Part shown: positions 1-9,000 of the stretch, one piece after another | Layout of the letters: the number at the start of each line of letters is the position of its first letter | Position numbering within the stretch: the first letter of the stretch is position 1 | From: Pseudeuparius sepicola | Lineage: Eukaryota; Arthropoda; Insecta; Coleoptera; Anthribidae | Direction: 5' to 3' | Assembly: GCA_963920635.1 (NCBI GenBank) | Contig: OY987300.1 | Location: forward strand, 78,965,899-79,029,898 | DNA length: 64,000 nucleotides | Position numbers and translations under genes: made by a program | Notes under the pieces: generated by a model | Told to the model about the DNA's origin: nothing | Databases searched by the model: none | Seen by the model: the letters and a program-made list of their open reading frames with translations, nothing else

Positions 1-451
1 GAGTAGAACTAGCATTTTTGTTTCCAGAAAGTAATTTAAGCCGTTCGAGTAAATTTATGATAATACTTTGTAAGATTGGTTTACATAATGTATCTTTTTA
101 CGTAGCAGAGTAGTTTAGTAACTGTTTTGATCTAGCATTTGAATTTTCGGAATATCCATTGTGCTACTTAAGCAATAAATAGTAGTTTCTTTGTTCTCTG
201 TCCAAAGAAAAAAAAAAAAAGTAAACAAACTCCGAATAGAGGCGTTTTTAGACTACATCTTTTAGATTTTGAACTTATCGGGTTCAACCACAGGTCATAT
301 TTCGCGTTGCTACCTGAACATATTATATTGTATAAAACCGCTAATCCTTTTAACATGGGTCATTGGGTAGTTTTTTTTTTACGATCTCTGTTAAAAATAG
401 CATTTACATTTTTGATTGCATTTGTTAAGGTACGTTTTTTATAGTGTCAAA

Positions 452-3004
452 ATGGAAGGGCTTATATCGGAGTTGGTAAAAGCGATCAAATCATCTCGAA
501 CTACGCCTGAGCAAGTTGATTTGCCAGTTTTTCGTCCGGGTTTGACAGATGCAAAAAAATGGTTAACTGAAGTTGCGAGTATTAAAAATGAGTTTGAATG
601 GTCAGATCAGCAAGTGATTGTAAGGTTAGGTCGTTTCCTGACTGGAGTGTCCAAAACATGGTTTAACACATGGTCGCCGGATATAAAAAATTGGGAGATA
701 TTTCAACGGGATTTTTTGGAGGCATTTCCTCCCAAAAAGAATCTTGGTCGATTACTGTCGGAAGCTGCCCACTATAATAGCGACTGTTGTAACACGTATG
801 ATGCTTACGTCTTTGAGAAGGCAAGTTTACTTCGGAATCTCCGTGTGCAATGGGACGAAGTGGACCTCGTTGAGCTCGTTATTCATGGCATTCAAGAGCG
901 TGATGTACAGAATACCGCCAATAATCAAAATTTTAAGAAACTATCTGAACTTATTTCATTTTTGGGGACTGTTCCTAAACGGAGTGCCGCACAACACACT
1001 GATAAGAAATTAGTAGACTCATGGGAGCCGCCCCGCAAACGCCTTCGAGAAAGTCAGTTTGGAGAAGTCAGGCGTCGGCCTATTAAATGTTACAAATGTG
1101 GAATGGCCGGTCATATGCAGAAAGACTGCCGTGAGAATGTACATAACGACAAACGAATGATCAATAAACCCAGTACTTCAACATCTACTAATTCAGTTTG
1201 TTCATTTTGCGCAAAAGTCGGTCACGAATCTGATCGCTGTTTTATCAAACAAGGCATCGAGAAACGTAAAAGTGTTAAGTTTTGTAGTAGCGGGAATGAA
1301 GCCGTCCCCGTTAAAGTACAAGTTGATGGTATACCTTACACAGGTATAATTGATAATGGTGCTGATATATCACTAATAGCACAGAGACACACTCCTCGAT
1401 TCCAACATAAAATCCAATTATGTCATCTCACTATCACCGGAATTCTTCCCGGTAGTTTCACTTCTAATCGAGAGTTCGAGGCTGTTTTCGAGGTGGCTGA
1501 TGTTATTACAAATTTGGTATTTGTCATCGTGCCTGATGATTTTCTTGAATACGATTTACTTATTGGACGAAACTTATATGAGGATCCCGATATCGCTTGT
1601 ATTACAGACCACACAGGAAGTAAAATTATTCGTAATAAGATTGTACGAATTTTATGTACAATGCCAAGCTCCTTTGATTGTACTCTCGACGTCCCAGATG
1701 CCTATAAACAGAGTCTATTGAGTCTTCTTTCCCGTTTCGACAGCACGGTGGCTTCTGGAAATGCTGTTTCTCGTGTAAATAATGCCACCATGCACATTAA
1801 GTTGCGTGATGATTTTGTGGTTAACCGAAACCCTTACCGATTACCAGCGAATGAAAGAAAAATTGTTAGAGACATAGTTGACGACCTTATGATGAACAAT
1901 ATCATAAGAGAAAGCGAATCGCCGTTCGCCAGTCCAATTTTACTGGTAAGAAAGAAAGAAGGATCGTTTAGAATGTGTGTCGACTACAGGGAGCTCAATT
2001 CTCATACTATCAAGGATAAATATCCACTGCCGCTGATTGATGACCAGCTGGACAGGCTCGGAAGAGGGAAAATCTTTACATCCTTAGATATGTCATCGGG
2101 TTTCCATCAGATACCCATCGATCCAGAGTCCATACATAAAACAGCCTTTATTACACCGGACGGGCATTATGAGTATCTTCGAATGCCTTTTGGCCTCGCC
2201 AATGCGCCAGCTGTTTTCCAGAGAGCGGTCAACAAAGCCTTAGGAGACCTGAGAAATACGATAGCACTGGTCTATTTAGACGACATATTAATTCCGTCCG
2301 AAACGTTTGAGGAAAACTTGCGATTGCTCGAAATTGTCCTAGAGGCCTTACGAAAAGCTGGTTTCTGTTTGAATCTAAAAAAGTGTCATTTCTTTCAAGA
2401 TAAACTTGAATATCTCGGACGAGAAATATCTGCTGAAGGCATTCGACCTGGTATGCGAAAGGTACAGGCCCTCCAAAAATCACCTATACCAACTACAACA
2501 AAACAAATTCGTCAGCTTATGGGCCTCGCTGGATATTTCCGCAAGTTCATTCCCGAATTTGCTGCCCGTACTGCATGTATCACAAAACTTACACGCGCCA
2601 ACGAACCGTTCATGTGGGGCACGGAACAGGAACTTGCAAGGAAATATATCATTGAACAGTTGACATCTAGACCTCTACTTTGTATTTTTGATCCAGAATT
2701 GCCGACTGAACTACACACCGATGCAAGCAGCATAGGGTATGGTGGAGTTCTTTTGCAGAAACTTGAGGGAAATGTGAGAGTCATCGGATATTTCAGTAAA
2801 CGAACTACAAAGACTGAAGAGAAATATCATTCATATGAGTTAGAAACTCTTTCGGTAGTGAACTCGTTAAAACACTTCCGTGTGTATTTGCTCGGTATTC
2901 AGTTTACGCTAGTAACTGATTGCAATGCCATTAAATCGACTGCGACAAAAAAAAGATATTCTGCCTCGTGTAGCTCGTTGGTGGACCTACATGCAAGATT
3001 TTAA
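452..3004 (+). CDS. Gag-Pol polyprotein (gag, protease, RT, RNase H), frameshifted
   Basis: The ATG at 452 is chosen because gag-like sequence starts there; the frame is open from 416. Gag is about 250 residues and ends with two CCHC zinc knuckles near 1088-1129 and 1198-1239. A retropepsin-like motif follows near 1352, but it reads DNG rather than the usual DSG or DTG. The reverse transcriptase carries YLDDIL near 2272, and RNase H has the HTDAS motif near 2710. The frame stops at 3004, inside RNase H, after a run of eight A at 2947-2954. The expected RNase H tail and integrase continue in another frame. Family assignment rests on the order of domains and on motifs. Confidence 0.85.
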   Translation: MEGLISELVKAIKSSRTTPEQVDLPVFRPGLTDAKKWLTEVASIKNEFEWSDQQVIVRLGRFLTGVSKTWFNTWSPDIKNWEIFQRDFLEAFPPKKNLGRLLSEAAHYNSDCCNTYDAYVFEKASLLRNLRVQWDEVDLVELVIHGIQERDVQNTANNQNFKKLSELISFLGTVPKRSAAQHTDKKLVDSWEPPRKRLRESQFGEVRRRPIKCYKCGMAGHMQKDCRENVHNDKRMINKPSTSTSTNSVCSFCAKVGHESDRCFIKQGIEKRKSVKFCSSGNEAVPVKVQVDGIPYTGIIDNGADISLIAQRHTPRFQHKIQLCHLTITGILPGSFTSNREFEAVFEVADVITNLVFVIVPDDFLEYDLLIGRNLYEDPDIACITDHTGSKIIRNKIVRILCTMPSSFDCTLDVPDAYKQSLLSLLSRFDSTVASGNAVSRVNNATMHIKLRDDFVVNRNPYRLPANERKIVRDIVDDLMMNNIIRESESPFASPILLVRKKEGSFRMCVDYRELNSHTIKDKYPLPLIDDQLDRLGRGKIFTSLDMSSGFHQIPIDPESIHKTAFITPDGHYEYLRMPFGLANAPAVFQRAVNKALGDLRNTIALVYLDDILIPSETFEENLRLLEIVLEALRKAGFCLNLKKCHFFQDKLEYLGREISAEGIRPGMRKVQALQKSPIPTTTKQIRQLMGLAGYFRKFIPEFAARTACITKLTRANEPFMWGTEQELARKYIIEQLTSRPLLCIFDPELPTELHTDASSIGYGGVLLQKLEGNVRVIGYFSKRTTKTEEKYHSYELETLSVVNSLKHFRVYLLGIQFTLVTDCNAIKSTATKKRYSASCSSLVDLHARF

Positions 3005-4349
3005 CTTTAGTATTGTATATCGCAAAGGAAGTTCATTACCACATGTGGACTTTTTAAGTCGCAACCCCGTTGTTATCCGACGCCTGGCAACACATCATAG
3101 TTGGCTCTATATCGAACAAAGAGGCAACGCTGAAGTTAAGCGACTGATTGACGACTGGAAGGAAGGGCGATTAGACAAGTCTCGTTACACTGTCAAAAAT
3201 GAAATTCTGCATTACATTGTGACTACTCCAAACAATAGTACTTGCCCAAAACCATTTGTACCACGTCAGAGTCGACTTGGACTACTGAGAATATTCCACG
3301 ATGAACAATGTCATGTTGGCATCGATAAAACGCTTGAGTCCATTCAAAATCATTTCTGGTTTCCCCGTTTACGCCAATTTGTAAGAAATTATGTCAAGCA
3401 TTGTCTTGTGTGTGCAGTAAAGAAAACAAGATCGGGGCCCTTACAAGGATTTGTGACCAATGTTGCAAAACCTTCCGAACCTATGAAAATTCTACACGCC
3501 GATTGTTTGGGACCATTAGAAGAGACAACCGATGGATACAAGCATGTACTTGTACTCATAGATGCATTCACAAAATATTGTGTATTGCTACCATTAAAGA
3601 CAGTGAAAGCCGAAGAGACAAAACTTGCTTTTCAATCATTTATTTCACTTTTTGGAACACCTGGAAAAATTATAATGGATGCTGGTAAAAACTTTAAGAA
3701 CTTAAGCTTACCAGAATATTTAGATTCTATGAATATTGAATACCACTATACGACTCCCGATGTCCATAGATCGAACGGACAGGTAGAACGATACATGCGA
3801 ACCATTATGAACCTTATTAGAGTTGAGACAAAAGTGAGGTCAGAATGGTCGAGCAGTTTATGGAAAATTCAACTTGTGTTAAATACAACAATCCAAAAAT
3901 CCACTGGAACAACGCCACTAAGAGCCTTGATTGGGATAGATGGTTCGACACCACTCATCCAATCTTTACTGAAAAATATTAGCACCGACTTACGACCTAT
4001 ACGCAATTTGGAATTAGACCGCAACAGAATCAGAGACAACCTTAAAACATCTGTTCAAACCCGCCTCAGACCAAATGAAAAGCGTCGCAATACTGCAAAC
4101 TATAAAGTTGGAGATTTTGTTCTCATGCACCGCGATGACCGGATGCACCAGGGCAAATTGAAGTATGAATTCCAAGGACCATTCGAAATTGTGAATATAA
4201 CTCCTGAAGGTCGCTATGAAATTAAGAGAATTGGGAAATCAATGATTACAAAAGCAGCGAAGGAGCAATTAAGGAGTTGGCCTAGCGAATGGTCGCTTTC
4301 AACGAATATGGCAGAACTAATTGATCTAATGGAAGTTGAATCCAGGTAG
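2925..4349 (+). CDS. Pol continuation: RNase H tail and integrase
   Basis: This frame overlaps the previous one; meaningful coding probably begins at about 2955, just after the A run. The first part is the end of RNase H and the linker typical of gypsy Pol, with HVDFLSRNP. The integrase zinc-binding HHCC motif lies at about 3298-3412. The catalytic triad is visible as Asp in HADCLG near 3498, Asp in IIMDAG near 3676 and Glu in GQVERYM near 3786. The C-terminal region resembles the GPY/F module (GPFEIV). A single indel in the A run separates this frame from gag-RT. It could be mutation, sequencing error or, less likely, programmed frameshifting. Confidence 0.85.
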   Translation: MPLNRLRQKKDILPRVARWWTYMQDFNFSIVYRKGSSLPHVDFLSRNPVVIRRLATHHSWLYIEQRGNAEVKRLIDDWKEGRLDKSRYTVKNEILHYIVTTPNNSTCPKPFVPRQSRLGLLRIFHDEQCHVGIDKTLESIQNHFWFPRLRQFVRNYVKHCLVCAVKKTRSGPLQGFVTNVAKPSEPMKILHADCLGPLEETTDGYKHVLVLIDAFTKYCVLLPLKTVKAEETKLAFQSFISLFGTPGKIIMDAGKNFKNLSLPEYLDSMNIEYHYTTPDVHRSNGQVERYMRTIMNLIRVETKVRSEWSSSLWKIQLVLNTTIQKSTGTTPLRALIGIDGSTPLIQSLLKNISTDLRPIRNLELDRNRIRDNLKTSVQTRLRPNEKRRNTANYKVGDFVLMHRDDRMHQGKLKYEFQGPFEIVNITPEGRYEIKRIGKSMITKAAKEQLRSWPSEWSLSTNMAELIDLMEVESR

Positions 4350-4379
4350 GAACTTTGTAACAGTTATGGCTCGTGTTAG

Positions 4380-4422
<43 letters not shown>
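4380..4422 (+). repeat. Homopolymer A tract (43 A)
   Basis: An uninterrupted run of A lies 30 bases after the integrase stop and before the 81-bp tandem repeat. It could be an old internal poly(A) capture or a simple repeat expansion within the element. Confidence 0.9.
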
Positions 4423-4423
<1 letters not shown>

Positions 4424-4449
4424 AACAACTTTGTATACATGTTGTTAAT

Positions 4450-4915
4450 AATTGTCTGAATGTTTGAAAGCTTGTTACGCTTTGCATTCTAGTTGTTTCA
4501 ATGTTGAAAGCTTGTTACGCTTTGCATTTCAATTATCTGAATGTTTGAAAGCTTGCCACGCTTTGCATTCTAGTTGTTTCAATGTTGAAAGCTTGTTACG
4601 CTTTACATTTCAATTATCTGAATGTTTGAAAGCTTGTTACGCTTTGCATTCTAGTTGTTTCAATGTTGAAAGCTTGTTACGCTTTGCATTTCAATTATCT
4701 GAATGTTTGAAAGCTTGCCACGCTTTGCATTCTAGTTGTTTCAATGTTGAAAGCTTGTTACGCTTTGCATTTTAATTGTTTGAATGTTAAAAGCTTGTTA
4801 CGCTTTGCATTTCAATTATCTGAATATTTGAAAGCTTGCTATGCTTTGAATTTTAATTGTTCGAATGTTGAAAGATTGTTACGCTTTGCATTGTGATTGC
4901 CTGAATGTTGAGAGC
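4450..4915 (+). repeat. 81-bp tandem repeat in 3' region of the gypsy element
   Basis: Unit starts are seen at 4456, 4537, 4618 and 4699, exactly 81 bp apart. Each unit contains two half-units of about 40 bp sharing GAAAGCTTGTTACGCTTTGC. Later copies decay towards 4915. Because 81 is divisible by three, the array shows an open frame of 107 codons with repeating residues, which I regard as a by-product and not a gene. Confidence 0.9.
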
Positions 4916-5140
4916 TTTGTATTTTTCATTGTTTGAATTATAAAGGCGTCTTATGTTTTTTGTTTGATTGTGCTCGTGTTGAGCGTTTGTTGTGTTTGAC
5001 GATTAACGAAAAAAATGAATGATTAAAAGAATAAAAATGTACGAATATTTTGTTTGGTTGTAGTGCTGAAGATACAGAGCAACCAGAATTAGAGACATTT
5101 TTGGAAAGAGAAGACATTGACGCAGAGTCAACTGAAGGGA

Positions 5141-5394
5141 TGTCTACTTGAGAGCATCGAGAGCGATGTTCCCGTTAGGATTGGCCGTGTTAGAAACGAC
5201 TGGGGACGTCGCGTAATAACTTTATGAGTCAGCGGGCCGCCTGCGGTCGGACGAGGATCCATTCCATCGTATACGCTCGCGCTACACAGCCGCTTCGCTG
5301 AATTTCGTGTATACTTGTATTTATTTTGATAATTCAATATATCTGTTTTGCTTGTTGTGCCACAATAAGTGAGAGTTTCATTCTAAATCTAACA
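5141..5394 (+). repeat. Probable 3' LTR of the gypsy element
   Basis: The proposed LTR starts TGTCTACTTG right after the purine-rich AACTGAAGGGA and ends AAATCTAACA at 5394. An alternative start is 5188, where TGTTAGA mirrors the terminal TCTAACA. Without the 5' LTR the left boundary cannot be fixed. Confidence 0.5.
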
Positions 5395-6032
5395 ATATGT
5401 ATTTTCTTTACAATTCACGCAACAATCTTTTTGATTTACAAAAACTTGTCGCAATTTGGCATTGAATTACCTTAACGAAAGCCTAGACTTATTTTATTTT
5501 ATTCGTTTTAGTACATGGCCTAAGAAGCTTGTTTTATAAAGGTTTTTTTTTACTTTTTTTTGGTAACTACCTCAAATGTTGCACAAAGATCTAAAATTAC
5601 ATTCTAAACAAGTTTTTATGATACCTCGTCATTTAACCTCAATTTTTGTTAACTTAATGGTATTTTTTTCTAAATTGCCTCCATATTGGTGTTGATTTGA
5701 CATTTACCATCGAATAATTAAAAATGAAGTATAATGTGCAGGTGCCACTGACCCCACAATTGACACAGGATTTTTGCCAAAGGTTTTCTGCGCATGCTAT
5801 GTAAAAAAAATAGTTCCAACGGTCTATGTAGGTCCGTGCAGCTAACACACCACAAATATCTTACCAATTAGGTGCCGTGAACGGTAAAGAAAATTTAAAG
5901 TATTTTCAGATTTCTAAGAGTTTATAGATATAGGTGACTCTAGTTCTCAATTGTTGCAATCATCAAATCAATTTGCCTGAACGTCTTCAAGTGGAAGTTT
6001 TTTTCTCTCAAGATACAAACGAGTACTTTCAG
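5395..6032. other. Non-coding flank or intron upstream of the first visible RRP8 exon
   Basis: AT-rich sequence with no recognisable coding exon. It runs from the end of the gypsy element to the inferred splice acceptor TTTCAG at 6027-6032. Nothing else recognised. Confidence 0.5.
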
Positions 6033-9000
6033 GAAGTACAGATGCAACCCGAGAAGACGCTTCGGCAAAAAATGATGGAGAAACTGAAGGCGGCCCGATT
6101 TCGATTTCTAAACGAGCAGATCTACACGACGAGCAGCAGAGAGGCCCAGAAAATATTCGAGAAAGACCCCGACGCCTTCATGGCTTACCACGAGGGCTAC
6201 CGGCAGCAGGTCAAGAGGTGGCCCGCCAACCCTCTCGATATCATCATCAGGAGCATCCAAAAAATGTAAGGCCCATTTTCCCGTTATCGATTTGTTTAAT
6301 GCCGACTATTTCCCTCGTCTTAATTTCCACCAATCACAAACGCGCAATTTTGATTTACAAATGGCTTCTAGATGGAAAAACTGTATGACCGCACCTGTCG
6401 GCAGTTTTTTCGAGTTTACCCGCGGCGAAACTTGACAGCTGTTGTATAATAAGTAGTATGTTTTGTAAGCTATGTGTATGCAGAATAATCTGTTACTCAT
6501 GAAATAGTCTTGTCAAATACCATTCGGGCATCTAATTTTTCCCGTGAAAAAAATTCAAAAAAAAAACACAATGCTAAGTAATATTTTTTTAACAAAATGC
6601 ATTCGGGCGGGTGCAAAAATTCTCGTCTTCGACTCGGATTTTTGTTGCCACCAGCACTCATGCTTATTGTTATACTTATACTTTTAATTAGGCATTTTTT
6701 TATTTAAAATCTGACCCCACAGCATTAATCAGAACACCCAAAAACCCCTATATACCAAATTTGAATAAAAAATATACAGGGAGTTCCATTCTGCAGGGTG
6801 TCAAAGTTGAGCAAAATAGGAATTTTAAAGGCATCTGCCAAGTCAAGAGTGCCATGGAATCCCCTCAAAACAGTTAAACAGGTGTTGGTGTGCAAAAGTT
6901 CAATACAAAATATACAGAGTGCTCTTATCTGTGCCATCTCAAATTACTGAATTTTTTGTAACTTTATACGGGTCAAAAATCGAGTAGGTATATTAAAACC
7001 GCTCCACATACTATAAACGAACTAAATCTAAAAAATACAGAAGCCTGCCAGTCAGTAAGTCCATATCAGTTAAGGTGGCTGGTGTGCCACAACAGGAAAC
7101 GCACAGAAAATGTATCATCTTAGACAGTAACTTTGTTGAGTAAGGTCCAATAATTTAAATTGTTTTTATTTGTTAGTTGGCATTTTGTAAAGAAATACAT
7201 TACTTTTGTGTTTATCAATATTTTTTCAATGATTCCACAGCACCCATGACCCGTATAAAGTTTCATAAAAATTCAGCATTTTAAGATGGCATAGATAAGA
7301 ACATTCTGTATATTTTGAATTGGACTTTTGCACACCAACACCTTGAGTGGTCCTATTAACCATTTAACTGTTTTGAGGGGATTCCATGGCATACTTGACT
7401 TTGCAGGTGCCTTTAAAATTTCTATTTTGCTCAACTTTGACACCCTGCAGATTGGAACTCCCTGTATATTTTTTATTCAAATTTGGTATATAGTCGTTTT
7501 TGGGTGTTCTGATTAACGCTGTGGGTCAGATTTTAAATAAAAAAATGCCTAAATAGATTTTGTGAAAATCGGGGTTTAAAAAAATCTTAGCCGACCCTGG
7601 AATTGCAATTTGACAAATGTGTTCACGTAGAAAGTTGCGCATTTTGAAAAACAATTTTTTGAAAATATCCCAACAAATCAATTTTTTATTGATTTGTGTC
7701 CACTTAAAAGTGAACACCCTGTAGATGGCAAATGTCCGAGCATTTATGATTTTGAGCAGGACCCTTTAAAAAATGTCCGCCGAGGCCTCGAGCATTTGTG
7801 GACATTTTTGAAAATGGTGCCATTCGATTGCTTGTGAAAAGACCTTTAAAACAAGACCCCATATGCATGACTTGATTAAAAAAGTATAAAGTAAAACAAA
7901 AATAAAAAAATTTAAAATATGTAAAAATATAAAAAAAAAATTCTAGTTACAGACTGAAGACAGATTTAGAAGACCCAAAGCGTACGTACATGTAGGATGT
8001 AGGTTAGTTAGTTAGTAATACCTTTTCATTTTTGTTACTAAATCTAAATAACTTCTTTATCTGTACTTGGAGCCTTTGAACATTGAATTAAATGTTTTCT
8101 CATTCTTCCTTCAGGGGCAAAATATTCAGCTTTACAAAATTCACAAATAGCATATTTTAATTTTTGGTCACTTCTTTTCTTGAAGTAATTCCTGACTATT
8201 GAATTTTGTTTGACCATTTTGCAAAGTAGGTACACATTTCGCAATATTCTAGGTTAGAATTAGAAACGGTTTTGTAGTTTTATAGGTTAGAATTGGTTTT
8301 TTTTTATATAAATGACCATAAATGCTCATAAATGACCATAAATGCTCACAAGTGACCAGAAATTCGTATTAATTCTCTAACTGACGACATTTATGTAAAT
8401 GATCATAAATGCTCCAAAACTGCCGGACAGTGACCAAAAATGGCAAGACACTTTTAAAAATGTCCTGCTCATAAAATGCTCAAAATGCTTCTGCTCATAA
8501 ATGCTCCAGCCATCTATACTTCTTGTTAAAATATTACTTAGCGTGTTTTTTCGATTTTTTTTTTTTTCGGAAAAATTAGTTGCCCTTAATTATGATATTA
8601 CTTAAGACAAGACACTTCAAGATTTCACAACCGAGTTGAACAAATAACTTCTTTCAGGCCCGACGATGTGGTGGTGGCCGATTTCGGCTGCGGCGAGGCC
8701 AAACTGGCCAAAATGGTGACGCAGCAGGTGCACTCGTTCGATCTGGTGGCGATAAACGAGTTTGTGACCGCCTGCAACATGGCGCACACTCCGTTGCAGC
8801 CGAAAAGTGTGGACATTGCGGTGTTTTGCTTGTCTCTGATGGGTACGGACATGAAAGATTACCTTTTGGAGGCCAACAGAGTACTCAAGCTCGGGTGAGT
8901 GACGTACAGTTGATTCTTCCATGGGTAGAGGCGATTTTAGTTCGTTTGTACCATCGGAAAGTATTTAATTCTAAGGTTATTGTCAAAACAGAATTGTACG

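Larger units (their letters stand above)
1..5394 (+). mobile_element. Ty3/gypsy-type LTR retrotransposon, 5' end outside window
   Basis: The element contains gag, protease, reverse transcriptase, RNase H and integrase in that order, which is the Ty3/gypsy order, followed by a tandem-repeat 3' region and a probable 3' LTR ending in ACA at 5394. The first 451 bases are leader or 5' untranslated sequence. No 5' LTR or primer binding site is visible, so these probably lie upstream of the window. The polyprotein is broken by a frameshift, so this copy looks inactive. It lies on the same strand as RRP8, upstream of the first visible RRP8 exon, and probably within an RRP8 intron or 5' flank. No envelope-like frame is seen. 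Confidence 0.88.

Noticed and set aside
4452..4775. 107-codon frame with repeating Cys/Leu motifs
   Set aside because: It is the translation of an 81-bp tandem repeat in the gypsy 3' region; the period divisible by three keeps it open.
5188..5394. Shorter LTR bounded by TGTTAGA...TCTAACA
   Set aside because: It has perfect terminal inverted bases, but no purine tract precedes it, whereas 5141 is preceded by one; kept only as an alternative.
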